From Dichomitus squalens LYAD-421 SS1 (taxonomy: Eukaryota; Basidiomycota; Agaricomycetes; Polyporales; Polyporaceae), in the NCBI RefSeq assembly GCF_000275845.1, contig NW_006766938.1, forward strand, positions 46,300 to 110,299: a stretch of 64,000 nucleotides of DNA. Direction: 5' to 3'. The notes beneath the pieces are model-generated. The model saw only the letters and a list, made by a program, of their open reading frames with translations, did no database searches and was not told the DNA's origin. Each line of letters opens with the position of its first letter. The stretch's first letter is position 1. Shown one piece after another: positions 46,576 to 57,845 of the stretch. Both the position numbers and the translations under genes were made by a program.

Positions 46576-48048
46576 TTATGAGAAAGCCATAGCAGCTGTC
46601 AGCAGTTCCTCATCAACACGGAGGTCGAACGCCCGCTTGAACGGCTCGAATAGCCTCCCAGGGACAGCGAACACGACCTTCTCAAACGACTGCTTGAAGC
46701 GTGCCTCACGCTTTACACCATCCACAGTCTCACCGCACACAAGCAGCTCAGCCCAAAGACTGGCGATCATTTCTACCTTGTTCTCAAAGGATCCGCACCC
46801 GAAGGCGCCCAAGATGAGCACCTTGTCGCCGTGCGTCTCGAACACGCGCAGGGCACGCCCCATGCGGTCCTTCATCACGCGGCGGATACCTTCCTGATAC
46901 AACTGGGGCTCACCAGGTAGAATGACGTGCTTCTGGTGCACGGCGGCGGCATTGACAGGGACGGCGGAAACCACGTCGATGATGTACGGGGAGATGAACG
47001 CGCCACCCACATTGTCGCGTTCGGGAGGGGTTGATCTAGAGTTGCGACCTGGAGCGTGCTCGTCATCTGCGTCTTTGCGGAAAACCACGACACCTGGGGA
47101 GTAGACCATGGAGTGGTCATGAAGACCACTGCCGTCCTCATTTCGGAATGCTCGGTGCTCCTTGTAGAAGTCCTTCGCCGCAGGTGAAGCCAGACTGGCT
47201 ACGAGGGAGCTGAGGCGGGCGATGGTGTCCTCTTGCTCGCTACTGCCGTGGAGATAGCCACCGCCAGGGCGCTTAGCGGAGGCGAACGAGAGGACACCAA
47301 TATCAGTTGACTTCAGAGGGTCTTGCGATCGAGTTGTGACGAGGTTGCGAGCCACGTTCAGAGTCGAACTGCGGGTGAATTCGATCTGTGTAGGAGGGAA
47401 GAGGACAGTTGGGTGAGCCTCCGGCCATTGAGCGAGGGCGGGGGAGTAATGGGGATAGAAGATGGTGCGATTATTGGAGAGCATGACGGCTGCGGCGATG
47501 TTGTGTGTGATACGGGTATGGATAGGTGAGGGAAAGGCTGGGCCGTCAGAAGGCAGGGAGGCGGTGGAAGGGACAAGGGGGATTTCGATGCGCTCTTCCA
47601 CGTACTGGCCGTTCCCGAGCACGATGGCCTGGGTTTCCAAGGCAATCGCAGCCCACCGCTCACGACGCGCCCGCTGCGCGGTGGCTGTAAGCATTGTAGT
47701 CATGCGTTGCTTCAGCTGATTCGCCTGTTCCTTGGTCTTCTGGGCCTTCTGCTTCTTAATTTGCTGCCGCTTGGCCTGGGCGGCTACAGCTTGTCTATGC
47801 TTGAGTTGTTCCATGGGAGTCGAAGGGGTGCCAGCGCGGCGTTGGCGGTGTTGACGGTGCCTGGAGGGGCGAGCACGATGTTTTGCCATTGGGAGGAAGA
47901 GGTTGAAAGGCTCAGAATCGTGGAAGGGCTGGTGGGGTGAGAAGAACATGATGGGTATCCGTGGCGGTACGAGACCCGTATTATATACGGGGAAACCTGC
48001 TTGTGTCAGCAGAGGGTACAAAGCAAACTCCGCTGACTCCACATCCAA
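46576..48048 (-). CDS. PARG-like macrodomain protein (DUF2263/TIGR02452)
   Basis: A single uninterrupted frame of 490 residues, unusual here for lacking introns. A Lys/Arg/Gln-rich N-terminus with a coiled-coil-like stretch (KRQQIKKQKAQKTKEQANQL) precedes the catalytic region. The macrodomain signature ARNLV, VLSFASAKRPGGGYLHG and SSEQEDTIARLSSL matches the microbial-type poly(ADP-ribose) glycohydrolase fold; later come VYSPGVVVFRKD and VLILGAFGCGSFENK. The usual QEE catalytic pair reads QED. The family removes ADP-ribose from proteins, or binds it when residues are lost. ATG 48048 gives the longest frame; ATGs at 47952 and 47889 (MAKHRARP) are plausible alternatives. It is divergent from the PFK2 gene over a short promoter. 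Confidence 0.85.
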   Translation of the reverse strand: MDVESAEFALYPLLTQAGFPVYNTGLVPPRIPIMFFSPHQPFHDSEPFNLFLPMAKHRARPSRHRQHRQRRAGTPSTPMEQLKHRQAVAAQAKRQQIKKQKAQKTKEQANQLKQRMTTMLTATAQRARRERWAAIALETQAIVLGNGQYVEERIEIPLVPSTASLPSDGPAFPSPIHTRITHNIAAAVMLSNNRTIFYPHYSPALAQWPEAHPTVLFPPTQIEFTRSSTLNVARNLVTTRSQDPLKSTDIGVLSFASAKRPGGGYLHGSSEQEDTIARLSSLVASLASPAAKDFYKEHRAFRNEDGSGLHDHSMVYSPGVVVFRKDADDEHAPGRNSRSTPPERDNVGGAFISPYIIDVVSAVPVNAAAVHQKHVILPGEPQLYQEGIRRVMKDRMGRALRVFETHGDKVLILGAFGCGSFENKVEMIASLWAELLVCGETVDGVKREARFKQSFEKVVFAVPGRLFEPFKRAFDLRVDEELLTAAMAFS

Positions 48049-48200
48049 TCTAAGCGCCTGCTATTGTCCTGGTGTGAGATGTAAAAGATTAGATCAGATT
48101 AGACTAGATGAAGCTAATCGGGGACGCTGCTCCGCTCGCGACGCGCAGGGCAAGGACTTGTCGAGCGACCATATCGCACTGATTCTCACCTTGGACCACC
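48049..48200. promoter_or_regulatory. Short divergent promoter (PARG-like / PFK2)
   Basis: 152 bp separate the two head-to-head ATGs (longer if the PARG-like gene starts at 47952 or 47889). It contains repeated AGATTAGA-like words around 48085-48110. No factor site was assigned. Confidence 0.4.
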
Positions 48201-50099
48201 ATGGTCGCTCCGCTGTATACGACCGCCTCAGGTCTTCTGTTCCATGCCGGCAAGATCTTGGTTTGCACCGTCGGTCTCCCTGCCCGAGGCAAGACCCACA
48301 TCTCGCGAGCACTGGAACGGTATCTCCGCTGGACTGGTGTGAAGACGGCCGTCATCTCGCTAGGCGATTATCGTCGCAAGGTCCTTGGAGGTGCACAGAA
48401 GCTTCCTCCAGATTACTTTACTCTTGGTGCGTCCAGCGTTCGACGATGCGCCGGGGTGTTGCTGAAGGGATGCTCGAACAAGGAGAAAAGAGCCCAGAGA
48501 CGATCGCACTGCGCGAGAAGGTCCTTACGGGATGTGAACAGCTCATCTGGGATTTCTTCAACTCTGGCGGCCAGGTCGTCATCTACGATGCCAACAATGG
48601 GACGCGTGAACGTCGTAACGCTGTCGCGGAGAAATTTGACAAGGCCGGCATTCACGTCATCATGCTCGGTACATGCGGTCAATATCTCTACATGCTCATG
48701 ACTAACCACAGACGTTAGAGTCGTCTTGTGACAATGAGGAGCTCATCCTTTCAAATATACGAAGCGTCAAGATATCGTCCCCAGACGCAAGTATACCAGA
48801 GTGTGCTCTAGCCGTCCTTCATTGACTACTCGTACTTAGTATCGTGGCTGGGACCCGGAGAAGGCGGTTGCCGATTATTATAATCGAATCAAGGATCACG
48901 AACGACACTACGAACCCGTGGAGGAGACGACATGGCCGTTCATCCGGATCATCAACGTCGGCGAGAAGATCATGGTTAACGTGAGTGCTCAAGCGACTCA
49001 CCTGCACTGTCAAGTTCAAACTTCAGTCCATAGAGCATCCATGGTTATCTCCAATCAAGAATCGTTTTCTTCTTGATGAATATACATAACAGGTTCCGAA
49101 CAATCTACTTCGCACGAGTACGCCTGATTTATCTGGCTTGACTTCAATCCTACCTAACTTGACTTGCAGTCAGGACAATCCCTCATCGAGCATTCGTACA
49201 AGGCGGATTCCGACCTCTCCCCCGCGGGTTGGGAGTATGCCGAACGCCTCAAAGAGTTCGTCCTCGATCGCCGCGCTAAGTCGCTCGAGGCCCGCGGCAT
49301 CGATCCCTCTGAACGCCGTCTCGTCGTACGTCCTCCCGCCTTCTCTCCCACTGCCTCCTGCATTCTCACTCTGCTCGTTCATTTTGCCCCGACATCAGAT
49401 CTGGACATCCGCCCGCCGGCGCTCGCACCACACCGCCTGGCCGTTCCTCACGCACAGCGCGAACGACCAGCACCCGCCCGCGAGAGTCAAGGTCGTCGAG
49501 CGGCCTCAGATGGCCGAGATCAACCCCGGCGTGTGGGACGGGCTCACGCCCGAGCAGGTGCGCAAATACTACCCTGACGAATGGGTCCGCTTCGTGCACG
49601 ACCCGTACGCGTACCGCGCGCCCCGCGCGGAGAGCTACCACGACCTCTGCGGTAAGTCCCCTCTCCCTCTTCCGCATTCATTGACACCTAGGAGCGACGA
49701 AGCTGACTGCGGATCATCGTGCTTCTAGTGCGGCTGGAGCCCACCCTGATCGAGCTCGAGCGCGAAAAAGAAGATCTGCTCATCGTCGGCCATGCCTCCG
49801 TCATCCGCTGCATCCTCGCGTACCTCATCGGGCTCCCCGCGTCCGAAATCCCCGCGATAGAGGTCGCGCGCGGGGACCTCATCGAGGTCGTCCCCACGTC
49901 GTACGGCGTGTACTCGCAGGCGCACCACTTCTGGGACGGGCCCGGGCGCAGCAGCGAGAACGGTGGAGCGCATGGCAAGGACGAGCACAATTTCTACGAG
50001 AACTACGCGGAGGACACGAGGGGGAAGAGGAGGCCGGACGGGAGCAGCGTGGAGCTACAGGCTGATGTGGCTGCGGGCCCGGTGCCTTCCGCGGCTTGA
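48201..50099 (+). CDS. PFK26: 6-phosphofructo-2-kinase, Pfk26 type with degenerate phosphatase
   Basis: Eight exons (48201-48426, 48483-48668, 48719-48786, 48840-48980, 49034-49117, 49170-49325, 49399-49651, 49729-50099) give 494 residues. The kinase half has the Walker A loop GLPARGKTH, GDYRRKVLGG and VIYDANNGTRERR. The phosphatase half begins FFLMNIHNRFRTIYFARSGQ: where bifunctional enzymes have RHG with the phospho-accepting His, this protein has RSG. The second His motif (VGHASVIR) is kept. Budding yeast Pfk26 has the same His-to-Ser change and is kinase-only, so this protein probably only makes fructose-2,6-bisphosphate (inference). Intron 3 starts with GC (GCAAGT) rather than GT; the nearby GT would give a stop in the next exon. 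Confidence 0.93.
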
Positions 50100-50322
50100 G
50101 GGGGAGGGAATTGAGACGTTGTAGCATAGAGCTTTGAAGATTGTACGTTGTATATTGTAGGCGTCGTCTCACGCATACGAGGTCACACGGGCACACTGTC
50201 AACATGGACATCTCATGGAATCAGTGATTGATTGCAAGACACGCAGAAAACGACCGCAAAGCAAGACGAGAACACAGACGAACACAATTACAACACCACA
50301 CCTGGTGGATTTGACCGCAACC
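50100..50322. other. Convergent intergenic region
   Basis: A short gap between the 3' ends of the PFK2 gene (+) and the Mlo3/Yra1 homologue (-). No extra feature. Confidence 0.5.
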
Positions 50323-51755
50323 TCAAACCATGCTGTCCGAGACCTTAATGGGGGCCCTGTTCGCGAGATACTCCTCTATCTGCGCGTCGAGCTCGGCAGC
50401 GGTCATCGGCTTTGGCCTCTTCTGTGGCTGCGCGGCCTGCTGCTGCACGCGCTGCTTTTTCAGCCTCCGCGCGCCCTGCTTTGTTCGTGTGCGGGCCTTG
50501 GGTTGGGCGGCTGGCACCGCGGCTGGTCGTGAAGCTGGCACTGCCGCGGGTTGTGCATTAGCCTTCTTGCCGTTCCTGAGACCGAGATACACTTATTGGA
50601 ATCGTTCAGCAAAAGAGATGAAGAGCGAAGCTCACACTTGGAGTACGTTTGCAGTCGTCGGTGGGACTGGGCCAAGGCGAGCGAGGAGGCTGGGCTGGGC
50701 GATCGCGGGTGCAGGTGCAGCGTTGCGGGGCTGATCGTCGTCTGTGACGATCTCAATCTTGATAGGTCTCCCTGTGGAGAGGACAGTCAACGAATATCAT
50801 CCAACAGAGTATCGCTGAAGAGGTCCTAGACGAGTCGCAGCATAGGGGTAGTGTAAAGGAGCGACTTGCGCCGGCCTATATACGCGAAGTATGGATCTAG
50901 CCGTTTCTGCTGGAGTGTCTGCAAACTTGTGATTATGCACTAACTTGCGGGGCGTGTGCAGCAATTTAGAGCGTCCGCGCACACAATCGCTGCATGGCCT
51001 TCAGGCCGAGAGTGAGTCTCACATGGGTAAGACTACTGGTATAATAGCCCTACCCGCGGGTAGACTCGTATTGTACCCTGCAACTTGCCCTCAAGGTGAT
51101 CAAGATGCCACGGACACGGTGTCCAACCGCCGTCCCTTCTCCCAGCACCTGCACGTATCGCGCTTCTGACACGAATGTGGTCATCTTTGCCGAAAGGCCT
51201 CCGGGCTCAGAAAGCAGGGTGATGTACATCGCGCGGCGTAGATACAACAGGTATGCTGCCTGTGTAACTCCTCGCGTAGCGAAAGTGAATAAGAGAGACT
51301 CACTGCCGTCCACGATCTTCCCATTGTACTTCGCGCGCGCCACAGCTGCGTCTGTGGGCCGTGCGAACGCAACAACGGCCATTCCTCTGGATCTTCCTTG
51401 CGAGTTGTACACCATGAGAACTTCTCTGACGGGGCCGACCGTCTTTGAGAACAATATCTGCTCATTGCGAGGCGGCACGGGAAAAGAAACGGACAGTCAG
51501 CCTCCAGTCAGGGTCCAGGCGCATACCCGCGACTCGCGCTGGAACAAAGAGTGAACGCACCTCGACCTCGTTCTCCTCGACATCAGCAGGGAGCCTGCTG
51601 AGAAGGATTTTGCTTCCGCCTTCGGAATGTGAGCCGGATGCCGTTCTCGCATCGCTACGCCACGCCGGAGGGGGCTTCGTGGCTTGGTTTCCTAGAATTT
51701 GCTGCTTTGGCGAACGGTACGTGTTCATACCGTGACGAGAATGATAGGCCTGCAT
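50323..51755 (-). CDS. MLO3: mRNA export adaptor Mlo3/Yra1/ALY (REF) with RRM
   Basis: Four exons (51561-51755, 51304-51457, 50636-50771, 50323-50575) join in phase to 245 residues. The single RRM starts at SKILLSRLPADVEENEVE, continues with LFSKTVGPVREVLMVYNSQG and RSRGMAVVAFARPTDA (RNP1 region), and ends with GRRPIKIEIVTDD after the third exon junction. A Lys/Arg/Gln/Pro-rich linker leads to the conserved C-terminal motif MTAAELDAQIEEYLANR, found in REF/ALY proteins, where it contacts the Sub2/UAP56 helicase. It bridges spliced mRNA to the export receptor in the nucleus. Its second intron (50772-51303) is 532 nt; the other introns are about 60-100 nt. Confidence 0.9.
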
Positions 51756-52299
51756 GTCTTGGATGTCAAATATGGTACAGAGTGTGAGCGGCGACGGCGA
51801 TGTGGTCGTGCAATGAGAAGAGGGATTTGGAGGAGGCTAGCGCGAGGATTGCCGCCGGACGCGCGCGAGACAGCTCGCGGTCACGCGTGTAACGGAGCTG
51901 TCAACCATCCTTCTTCAAGTTGTGTCTCGCGGGTCGGACAGCCGCACCTGCTCGCGCCTTCCTTGCGTCCCTTACTGTGGTTCACGCACATCATCGCTTG
52001 CAGACGTTGTGCAGGGTCCGTGAGTTCACGGCTAACAGCCTGCTGGCTCTACACCTCATTTTTACGCATTCTGCGGCCGGCGGACCGATGTCCCGCAGTC
52101 ATCAGTCCCCCTATCCGTGGCGCATATCAGGTCCCACCATGGCTTCCAGGTTCCAGACTCGGGCATCGGACACGGCGGCTTTACGTGCGGAAGAAAAGTC
52201 AGTCGAAGGTGGAAATCTTTCAAAACGTGGCTCGGAACTGAAGGACAGGTCATCCTCCTCCCTCGATCTTCCTCAGGCCCGCTGCCATCTTGTAGTATT
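51756..52299. promoter_or_regulatory. Divergent promoter region Mlo3 / MFS transporter
   Basis: About 540 bp between the head-to-head start codons. Upstream in-frame ATGs of the MFS frame occur (e.g. 52117) but lie outside the conserved protein. No specific regulatory site was assigned. Confidence 0.4.
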
Positions 52300-54508
52300 A
52301 TGACGTCCCTCCTCGCCGCTGAACTCGCTGCGCGTGGCGCGCATAAGGCGAGCTTCGAGGAGGCTATCGAGGAGCATGAAAATGACATTACGGACGGGCC
52401 GCACAACGCACGTATCTTTCGTCGTAGATCCTCTGTCCTTGCGCCCGACACCTCCGCGCTTGAGATCGGGGAAACCGGGTCCGTCTCTTCTCTAGAGCGG
52501 CCAAAAACACTGACGAGCGAGCGTGTCCGCCGACGTTCGGAACTCGCACGCTTCCGCCCTCTCGACTCACCGCCAGCTAACGAGCCGGAGGCCATCGAGC
52601 TCCCCGTCATCAACGAGCATACTCTCGCCTCTTCGTCCAGCGTGCACACTCCCGACACTACATTTCGCGACGATGTGATGTTTGTGCCCTCCAAGAGCGA
52701 TGATGTCGAGATCGCGCCCAGTTTCCCCAACTCGCTCGCTCCGTCAATCAAGATCGACGATGACACGGACTCGACTGTCCCCGCTATCTCGGCCGCGCAG
52801 AAGGCTATTCACCGGCGAAAGTTCCTCCTCACCTTTCTGACCCTGTGCTTTTCTGTGTTCTTGAATGGTTGGAACGACGGGACTACTGGTCCACTGTTAC
52901 CTAGGATCCAGGCCTATTACCACGTCAGTCCCCCCTTGCGTGAGGACGCCATTGTGTATCATCTAAAACCTACAAACAGATTGGCTTCGCTGTCGTTTCG
53001 CTAGTTTTCGTGTTCAACACCATCGTGAGTGTCATGCGATATCATTGCACGTAGGGGGCTACGCTCATCAAAGGCCAGGGGTTCATTATCGGAGCATTTG
53101 CGAATGTGTGGCTAACCGATAAATTTGGGTTTGGGAAGGTGAGCATTTCGGCGGATGCATCATTTGCTTATTGGGCAGGTGACTCATTCCAACGCAATAG
53201 TGCCTAGTCATAGGTAGGCCCACTGAGGAATGTCATGGTCTGCAGCAGCTAAGCGGACGTACTCCAGGTTCTGTCTGTCAAATTGCCGCGTACGCGATGA
53301 TGGTCCCAGCAGGACCCTTCCCCCTCATGTGTCTTGCCTTCATGATCATCGGGTTTGGCCTATCCCTCCAGAACGCGCACTGCAACGGCTTCACTGCTGG
53401 CTCTGGCGGGAATATAGCGACGAAAATAGGGTTTCTGCATGCGTCGTACGGTACGTCTGCTGCTACCGTCCCCCGTAGCAAGACGACCTCATGCTCCGCT
53501 GAACAGGTTTGGGTGCTCTGATCTCTCCCTTGGTCTCTACTCAGTTCGCCCAGCAAAAGCATTGGTCCTTCCACTATCTGATCTCCGCGGGGTTGTACGT
53601 ACTCAACACTGCTGCGCTTTGGTGGATCATCCGTGGTAAGCGCCAAGAAGGTTAGTCTGCGTCTCGTAATACTCCGCGTGACCTACGGGCTGATTGCATT
53701 TTCTACAGAGGTCATGGTGGAGATTGGGAATACCAACCCCGACACACAGGCGGTTTCCTCAAATAAGTACAAGCAGATCTTCGGCATTCGTGAGATCCAC
53801 CTCCTCTCCGTCTTCGCCCTCATCTACGTCGGAGTCGAAGTCACCATCGGTGGCTGGAGTGTCACCTACGTGCAGGAGAAGCGGCACGGGAGCTCGAACG
53901 CGGGCTATATCTCGTCTGGTTTCTTCGGCGGTCTCATGCTCGGCCGTATCCTCTTAATGTGGCTGAACCGGAAGGTACGCTGCCTGCGGTCTCCGGGCTT
54001 CTTGCACTCACAACGAACGACACCGCATCAGATTGGCGAACGACGTGCACTCTTCCTTTACGCTCTCCTCGCAATCCAGTAGGTCATCACTCTCCGATGT
54101 CATACACTGGTTCCCTGACTGCCCGCTCCAGACTCGAAGTGACGGTCTGGGTTGTCCCCTCTCTCGTTGAGAACGCCATAGCAGTCTCCTTTATCGGCCT
54201 ATTGATGGGGCCCATGTACCCTATCCTCATGAACCACAGCACGACCATCCTCCCCCGCTGGCTCCTCACGGGATGCCTGGGTTACATCGCGAGTGTCGGC
54301 CAGGCTGGCTCCGCCGTGCTCCCGTTCCTCACGGGCTTGCTCGCGTCTAAGTTTGGAATCGTCAGTCTCCAGCCTTTGTGAGTGCCGCCATGCTCTCTGC
54401 CCGAATGCGCACCGAAACTGACCATATCTGACCAGCATCGTGTCGATGATGTCGACGATGATCGTGGTGTGGGCGCTGATCCCACGCGTCCGTCATGTCC
54501 CGACTTGA
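52300..54508 (+). CDS. MFS transporter with long hydrophilic N-terminus
   Basis: Ten exons (52300-52923, 52980-53024, 53079-53138, 53201-53213, 53268-53450, 53507-53650, 53709-53974, 54032-54078, 54132-54377, 54436-54508) join in phase to 566 residues; one exon is only 13 nt. About 170 polar residues rich in Ser, Glu and Arg precede the first helix (FLLTFLTLCFSVFLNGWNDG). Later helices include GFAVVSLVFVFNTIGFIIGA, ANVWLTDKFGFGK (the MFS loop 2-3), VPAGPFPLMCLAFMIIGFGL and VTVWVVPSL ... FIGLLMGPMYPILMNHST. The pattern resembles fungal Bsc6-like MFS proteins. The substrate is unknown. ATG 52300 is chosen over the upstream in-frame ATG at 52117, whose extra residues look non-coding. Confidence 0.88.
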
Positions 54509-57500
54509 CCTCAGAGTAGATCCATTGTTTCTCTTGCAGGGCACAAGCTGTCGGTTTGGCAGATCGCTGGATGCTAGATACTGTGTTTGTGACAGGATGT
54601 GAGTTGGTATGAGTGTCGCGAGGCTGTACGTTGCTACTTTTCATGGGTTTCACGCTGTTGTATTGTCCATCTACGATCGTGGAAGATTGATGTCTGTTTT
54701 CAAGAATCGATAGACGGATACATCTTGGCTCTATGCTCTGACGGCCGTGCCTGGTCGAGATTCTAGAGCGCGAGCGAAGATCGCACAGACAGTTTCTCTC
54801 GTGCACAGCGGACTCGACATGAAAGTATGTACGCGGAGGCGTCGTCCGCTAGTGGTTCTGCGTAAGTTCCGCAGGCGGAGTGCCGATGCCGCAACCCCCG
54901 GCAGAGGGGAACACAAACCGGGGCGCGACCCAACGGTCACCTTCCGCCCACTTTAACGCCTTCGCTAGCCACACCCATCGCGCAGAAGCACGGACGAATT
55001 CTTGGCTTGCGAGTTCCGCTCACTCTCGTAGCCCTGAGGAGGACGTAGCCAACACAGCCCTTGCCTCGCTCCCTACTCAAGGACAATCTGCAGCTTCCCA
55101 AGCGCTCCTACTGGTTCAGAATTTCTCGTACTACTGAATGAGTTTGCTGCCGAGTAACATCCTCCTGTACATCCAGAGTGACCATACGCTAGATCAACCC
55201 GGGCCTTTGCACCGGTGTACTAGGGACCCTGTACATGAGTAATTACGTCCTGCGTCGTTAGATCCGTGGATAGAGCGTCGAGTGCAACGGACTGTTCGCA
55301 GCGTAGCTACAACATTGAAGCTTATGGATGGAGATACATCTCGTACAGCTCAATTGTCGCGATCAGTTGATGGGCCCGAGTAACTGCACGGATCGGGAGG
55401 ATGAGCCATAGATACGAGGGTTTTGTTAAATAATAAATGGGAAGGGCTGGTTTTTGACAGGGTCAAGTTTGTACTCCGGATCATATATCGCAGCACGTCG
55501 GTGTACAATCCCGTATCTATGCTCTTGTCGCGTAGCACTGTCCTGGGACCTAGGGGGATAATATGACAACATTGGAGAGATTAGCATCAATACCATAACT
55601 ACCGATCGGTATGCGCTCACGAACCGGAGACTCACGCCTACCAAGATACTCAGGTCGACGTCGATGAACCCCCAGGAGCCACCTCAGCTGCAAGGTGATA
55701 TGCGGTTAGCATCAACCCCAGCGACGGTGAGGCAGCTAAGAGGAGAATGGTTCACTAGTCACTGTTGGCCTCGATGTGGAGGTAAGAGTCGAGTTCAGCG
55801 ATGGCCGTTGACGCGCGTTGCTTGTCCCTGTCCACGACGTCGATCATGTTCTCATCGTCTGTCCAGCCCAGCCTCGTCTCTTTGTCCTCATCCACCGGGA
55901 GCGACGCTATCGGTCTGTTCCAAACCCACACGGACAGCACCCTCCCTTCCGACTCAGTCATTTGCCTGCTGAATGATGCGACCTCCTAGCCGGCCCCTCC
56001 CCCCCAGACTTGATTCAAGGCGACAGGCTTAGAGGACGATACGGCCCAATCACCAAACTACACCCTTGACCAAACGGTCCTGCGCCTACAATTCCCAACG
56101 GTTCGTACGACATACATACGATGTCCACCGGCCGCGCCTGGCAAAGCGGGCGGCAGGGCGCATCTGGGCCTCAAGCATGCTTGGATACACTTGCAGGTTC
56201 GGAACATGGGTAGAGAGTGGGCGATTGACGTCGGGATGGTGGATCGATCTGGTCAAGGAAGGAGTCGTGCGGTGCTCTACGTTCCAGGTGCGATGCTCTT
56301 ACCCTCGATCATATTACGTCCTTAACTAATGGAGAGATATAGTAGTTCGAAATGAACTCATTCTGTCATCCGACTGAGTGTCATAACACTTGACCGCGAA
56401 TGATTGGTGAAGTACATGCAAGCCGTAACTCGACGGGGTTGGCAGGCTTCTGGTTAACATCTCTGTCTCCTTGTTCGCTCACTGACTTTTGTTTCACTCT
56501 GGTTGCACAGAAACAACCGAAGCTAAAGTCAGGCGTTCCGCCTCACCTCCTGCTCCCGCTTTCGTGCCCTCCATCCTCTTCACGTCCCCTGACATCATGG
56601 TCTACAAATTCACTGAACCTGCCATCCCTCCTCCCCCAATTCTCGTCTGCTGCACTCGCTCGCGCGGATGAGGATGCCGAGGAGCTATCTCCGTTCTCTC
56701 CTGCCTACAAATACAACGGAGGGAAGATGCAGGTGCCAAGCGGAACCTTGTCACATGTCTCGTACGTGAAGGTATACGTGACTTGTCGTCTTCGCAGGAT
56801 CTGTTCCAGCGAAGGCGGGCCGCAGCAGCGGCTGCCATGGGAGTTCCAGTCACACGCCGCGGACAATGCGTAGTGCAGCTTGATAGATTTCCGGATGGTA
56901 TCCGACTGGGGCAAGTGCGGAAGGGTCTATTCCGCTGACGACGGGATGCAGCCTATGTTCGTACGAGTCGTTATACTATCTCTATGCTCGTCCCACAGAC
57001 TCTTCTATCGCGGCCGTAGGTCTTCGTCCAAATCCCAGTGGTCTTTTGCGACCTGGAGTGCCGCATCTTGGACATGCAGATATTTTTCTCTCACCTCGCG
57101 GTTCCATAATTACCTTCAAGAGCGGCAATCGATAGAATATATCGCGAGCACTTCGACGGCCTTAATGTGAACTGAGTAGCTTCTGCCTACACGAATCAAC
57201 CAGTCGGGTAATCAGACTAACGTAAACAGGAGAGTCAGGCGTTGGACGTCGGGGGCTGTAATTTGTTTCTCGTAATGCATCTCGTGTATTGGCATTCTGC
57301 GTAAGGAGGGAGCAGTTCCACGCGGTCCAGGATGGCGTAGCAGCAAGACGAAAGGCAGGCGAAGGGCAATGTCAGGGGACCGGGTTAGTGCCATATTAAA
57401 CAAGCTATGTTCCTTCAGAGAAGATGCCCCCGTCATGCAGGATGAACAGATCGGGTATTGTTTCATAACCTGAGGCGTTGACTACTGTACGTCCATACCG

Positions 57501-57845
57501 ACTCTACGCAGCCACGATTAATCACTTGCGCAATAGGTCACGGTGGTGTCACTGGCGCATTAGTGAAGCCGGTCTTCCTTGTCAGTGCCGCGCTGAGGAA
57601 CATGGTAACCAGGACACCGCATCAAAGCGTCCTACAGACATCCTTCCCGTCAGTCGACATCCGAGAACCAAAGCAGTCAACAATAGCGACAGACGGAGAC
57701 GACAGTCTCGGCATGCTGCTGCCGTTGTACTTTGTCGCGGGCAGCAAAAAATAGGCAGGAATGCTGGTGATCACAATTGCTAAAATCTCTACCATATGGG
57801 AAGATCGTACATGAACGAAGATAGCGTGTGCAAGGTGTCCAACCA
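54509..57845. other. 3.3-kb region without a convincing gene
   Basis: Between the MFS gene (+) and the FunK1 gene (-), 3' ends facing. A minus-strand frame at 55755-55961 (ending DSYLHIEANSD) and one at 57622-57849 (MVEILAIVITSIPAYFLL) look protein-like but could not be joined into a gene or matched to a family. No terminal inverted repeats were recognised. Confidence 0.45.

Noticed and set aside
50772..51303. Intron-encoded snoRNA in the Mlo3 long intron
   Set aside because: No convincing C/D or H/ACA box pair with terminal stem was found on either strand.
57540..57620. TGFTNAPVT on the minus strand, reminiscent of UBAC2/DSC rhomboid-like N-termini
   Set aside because: The following sequence gives stops in all plausible splices and no further family segments were found nearby.
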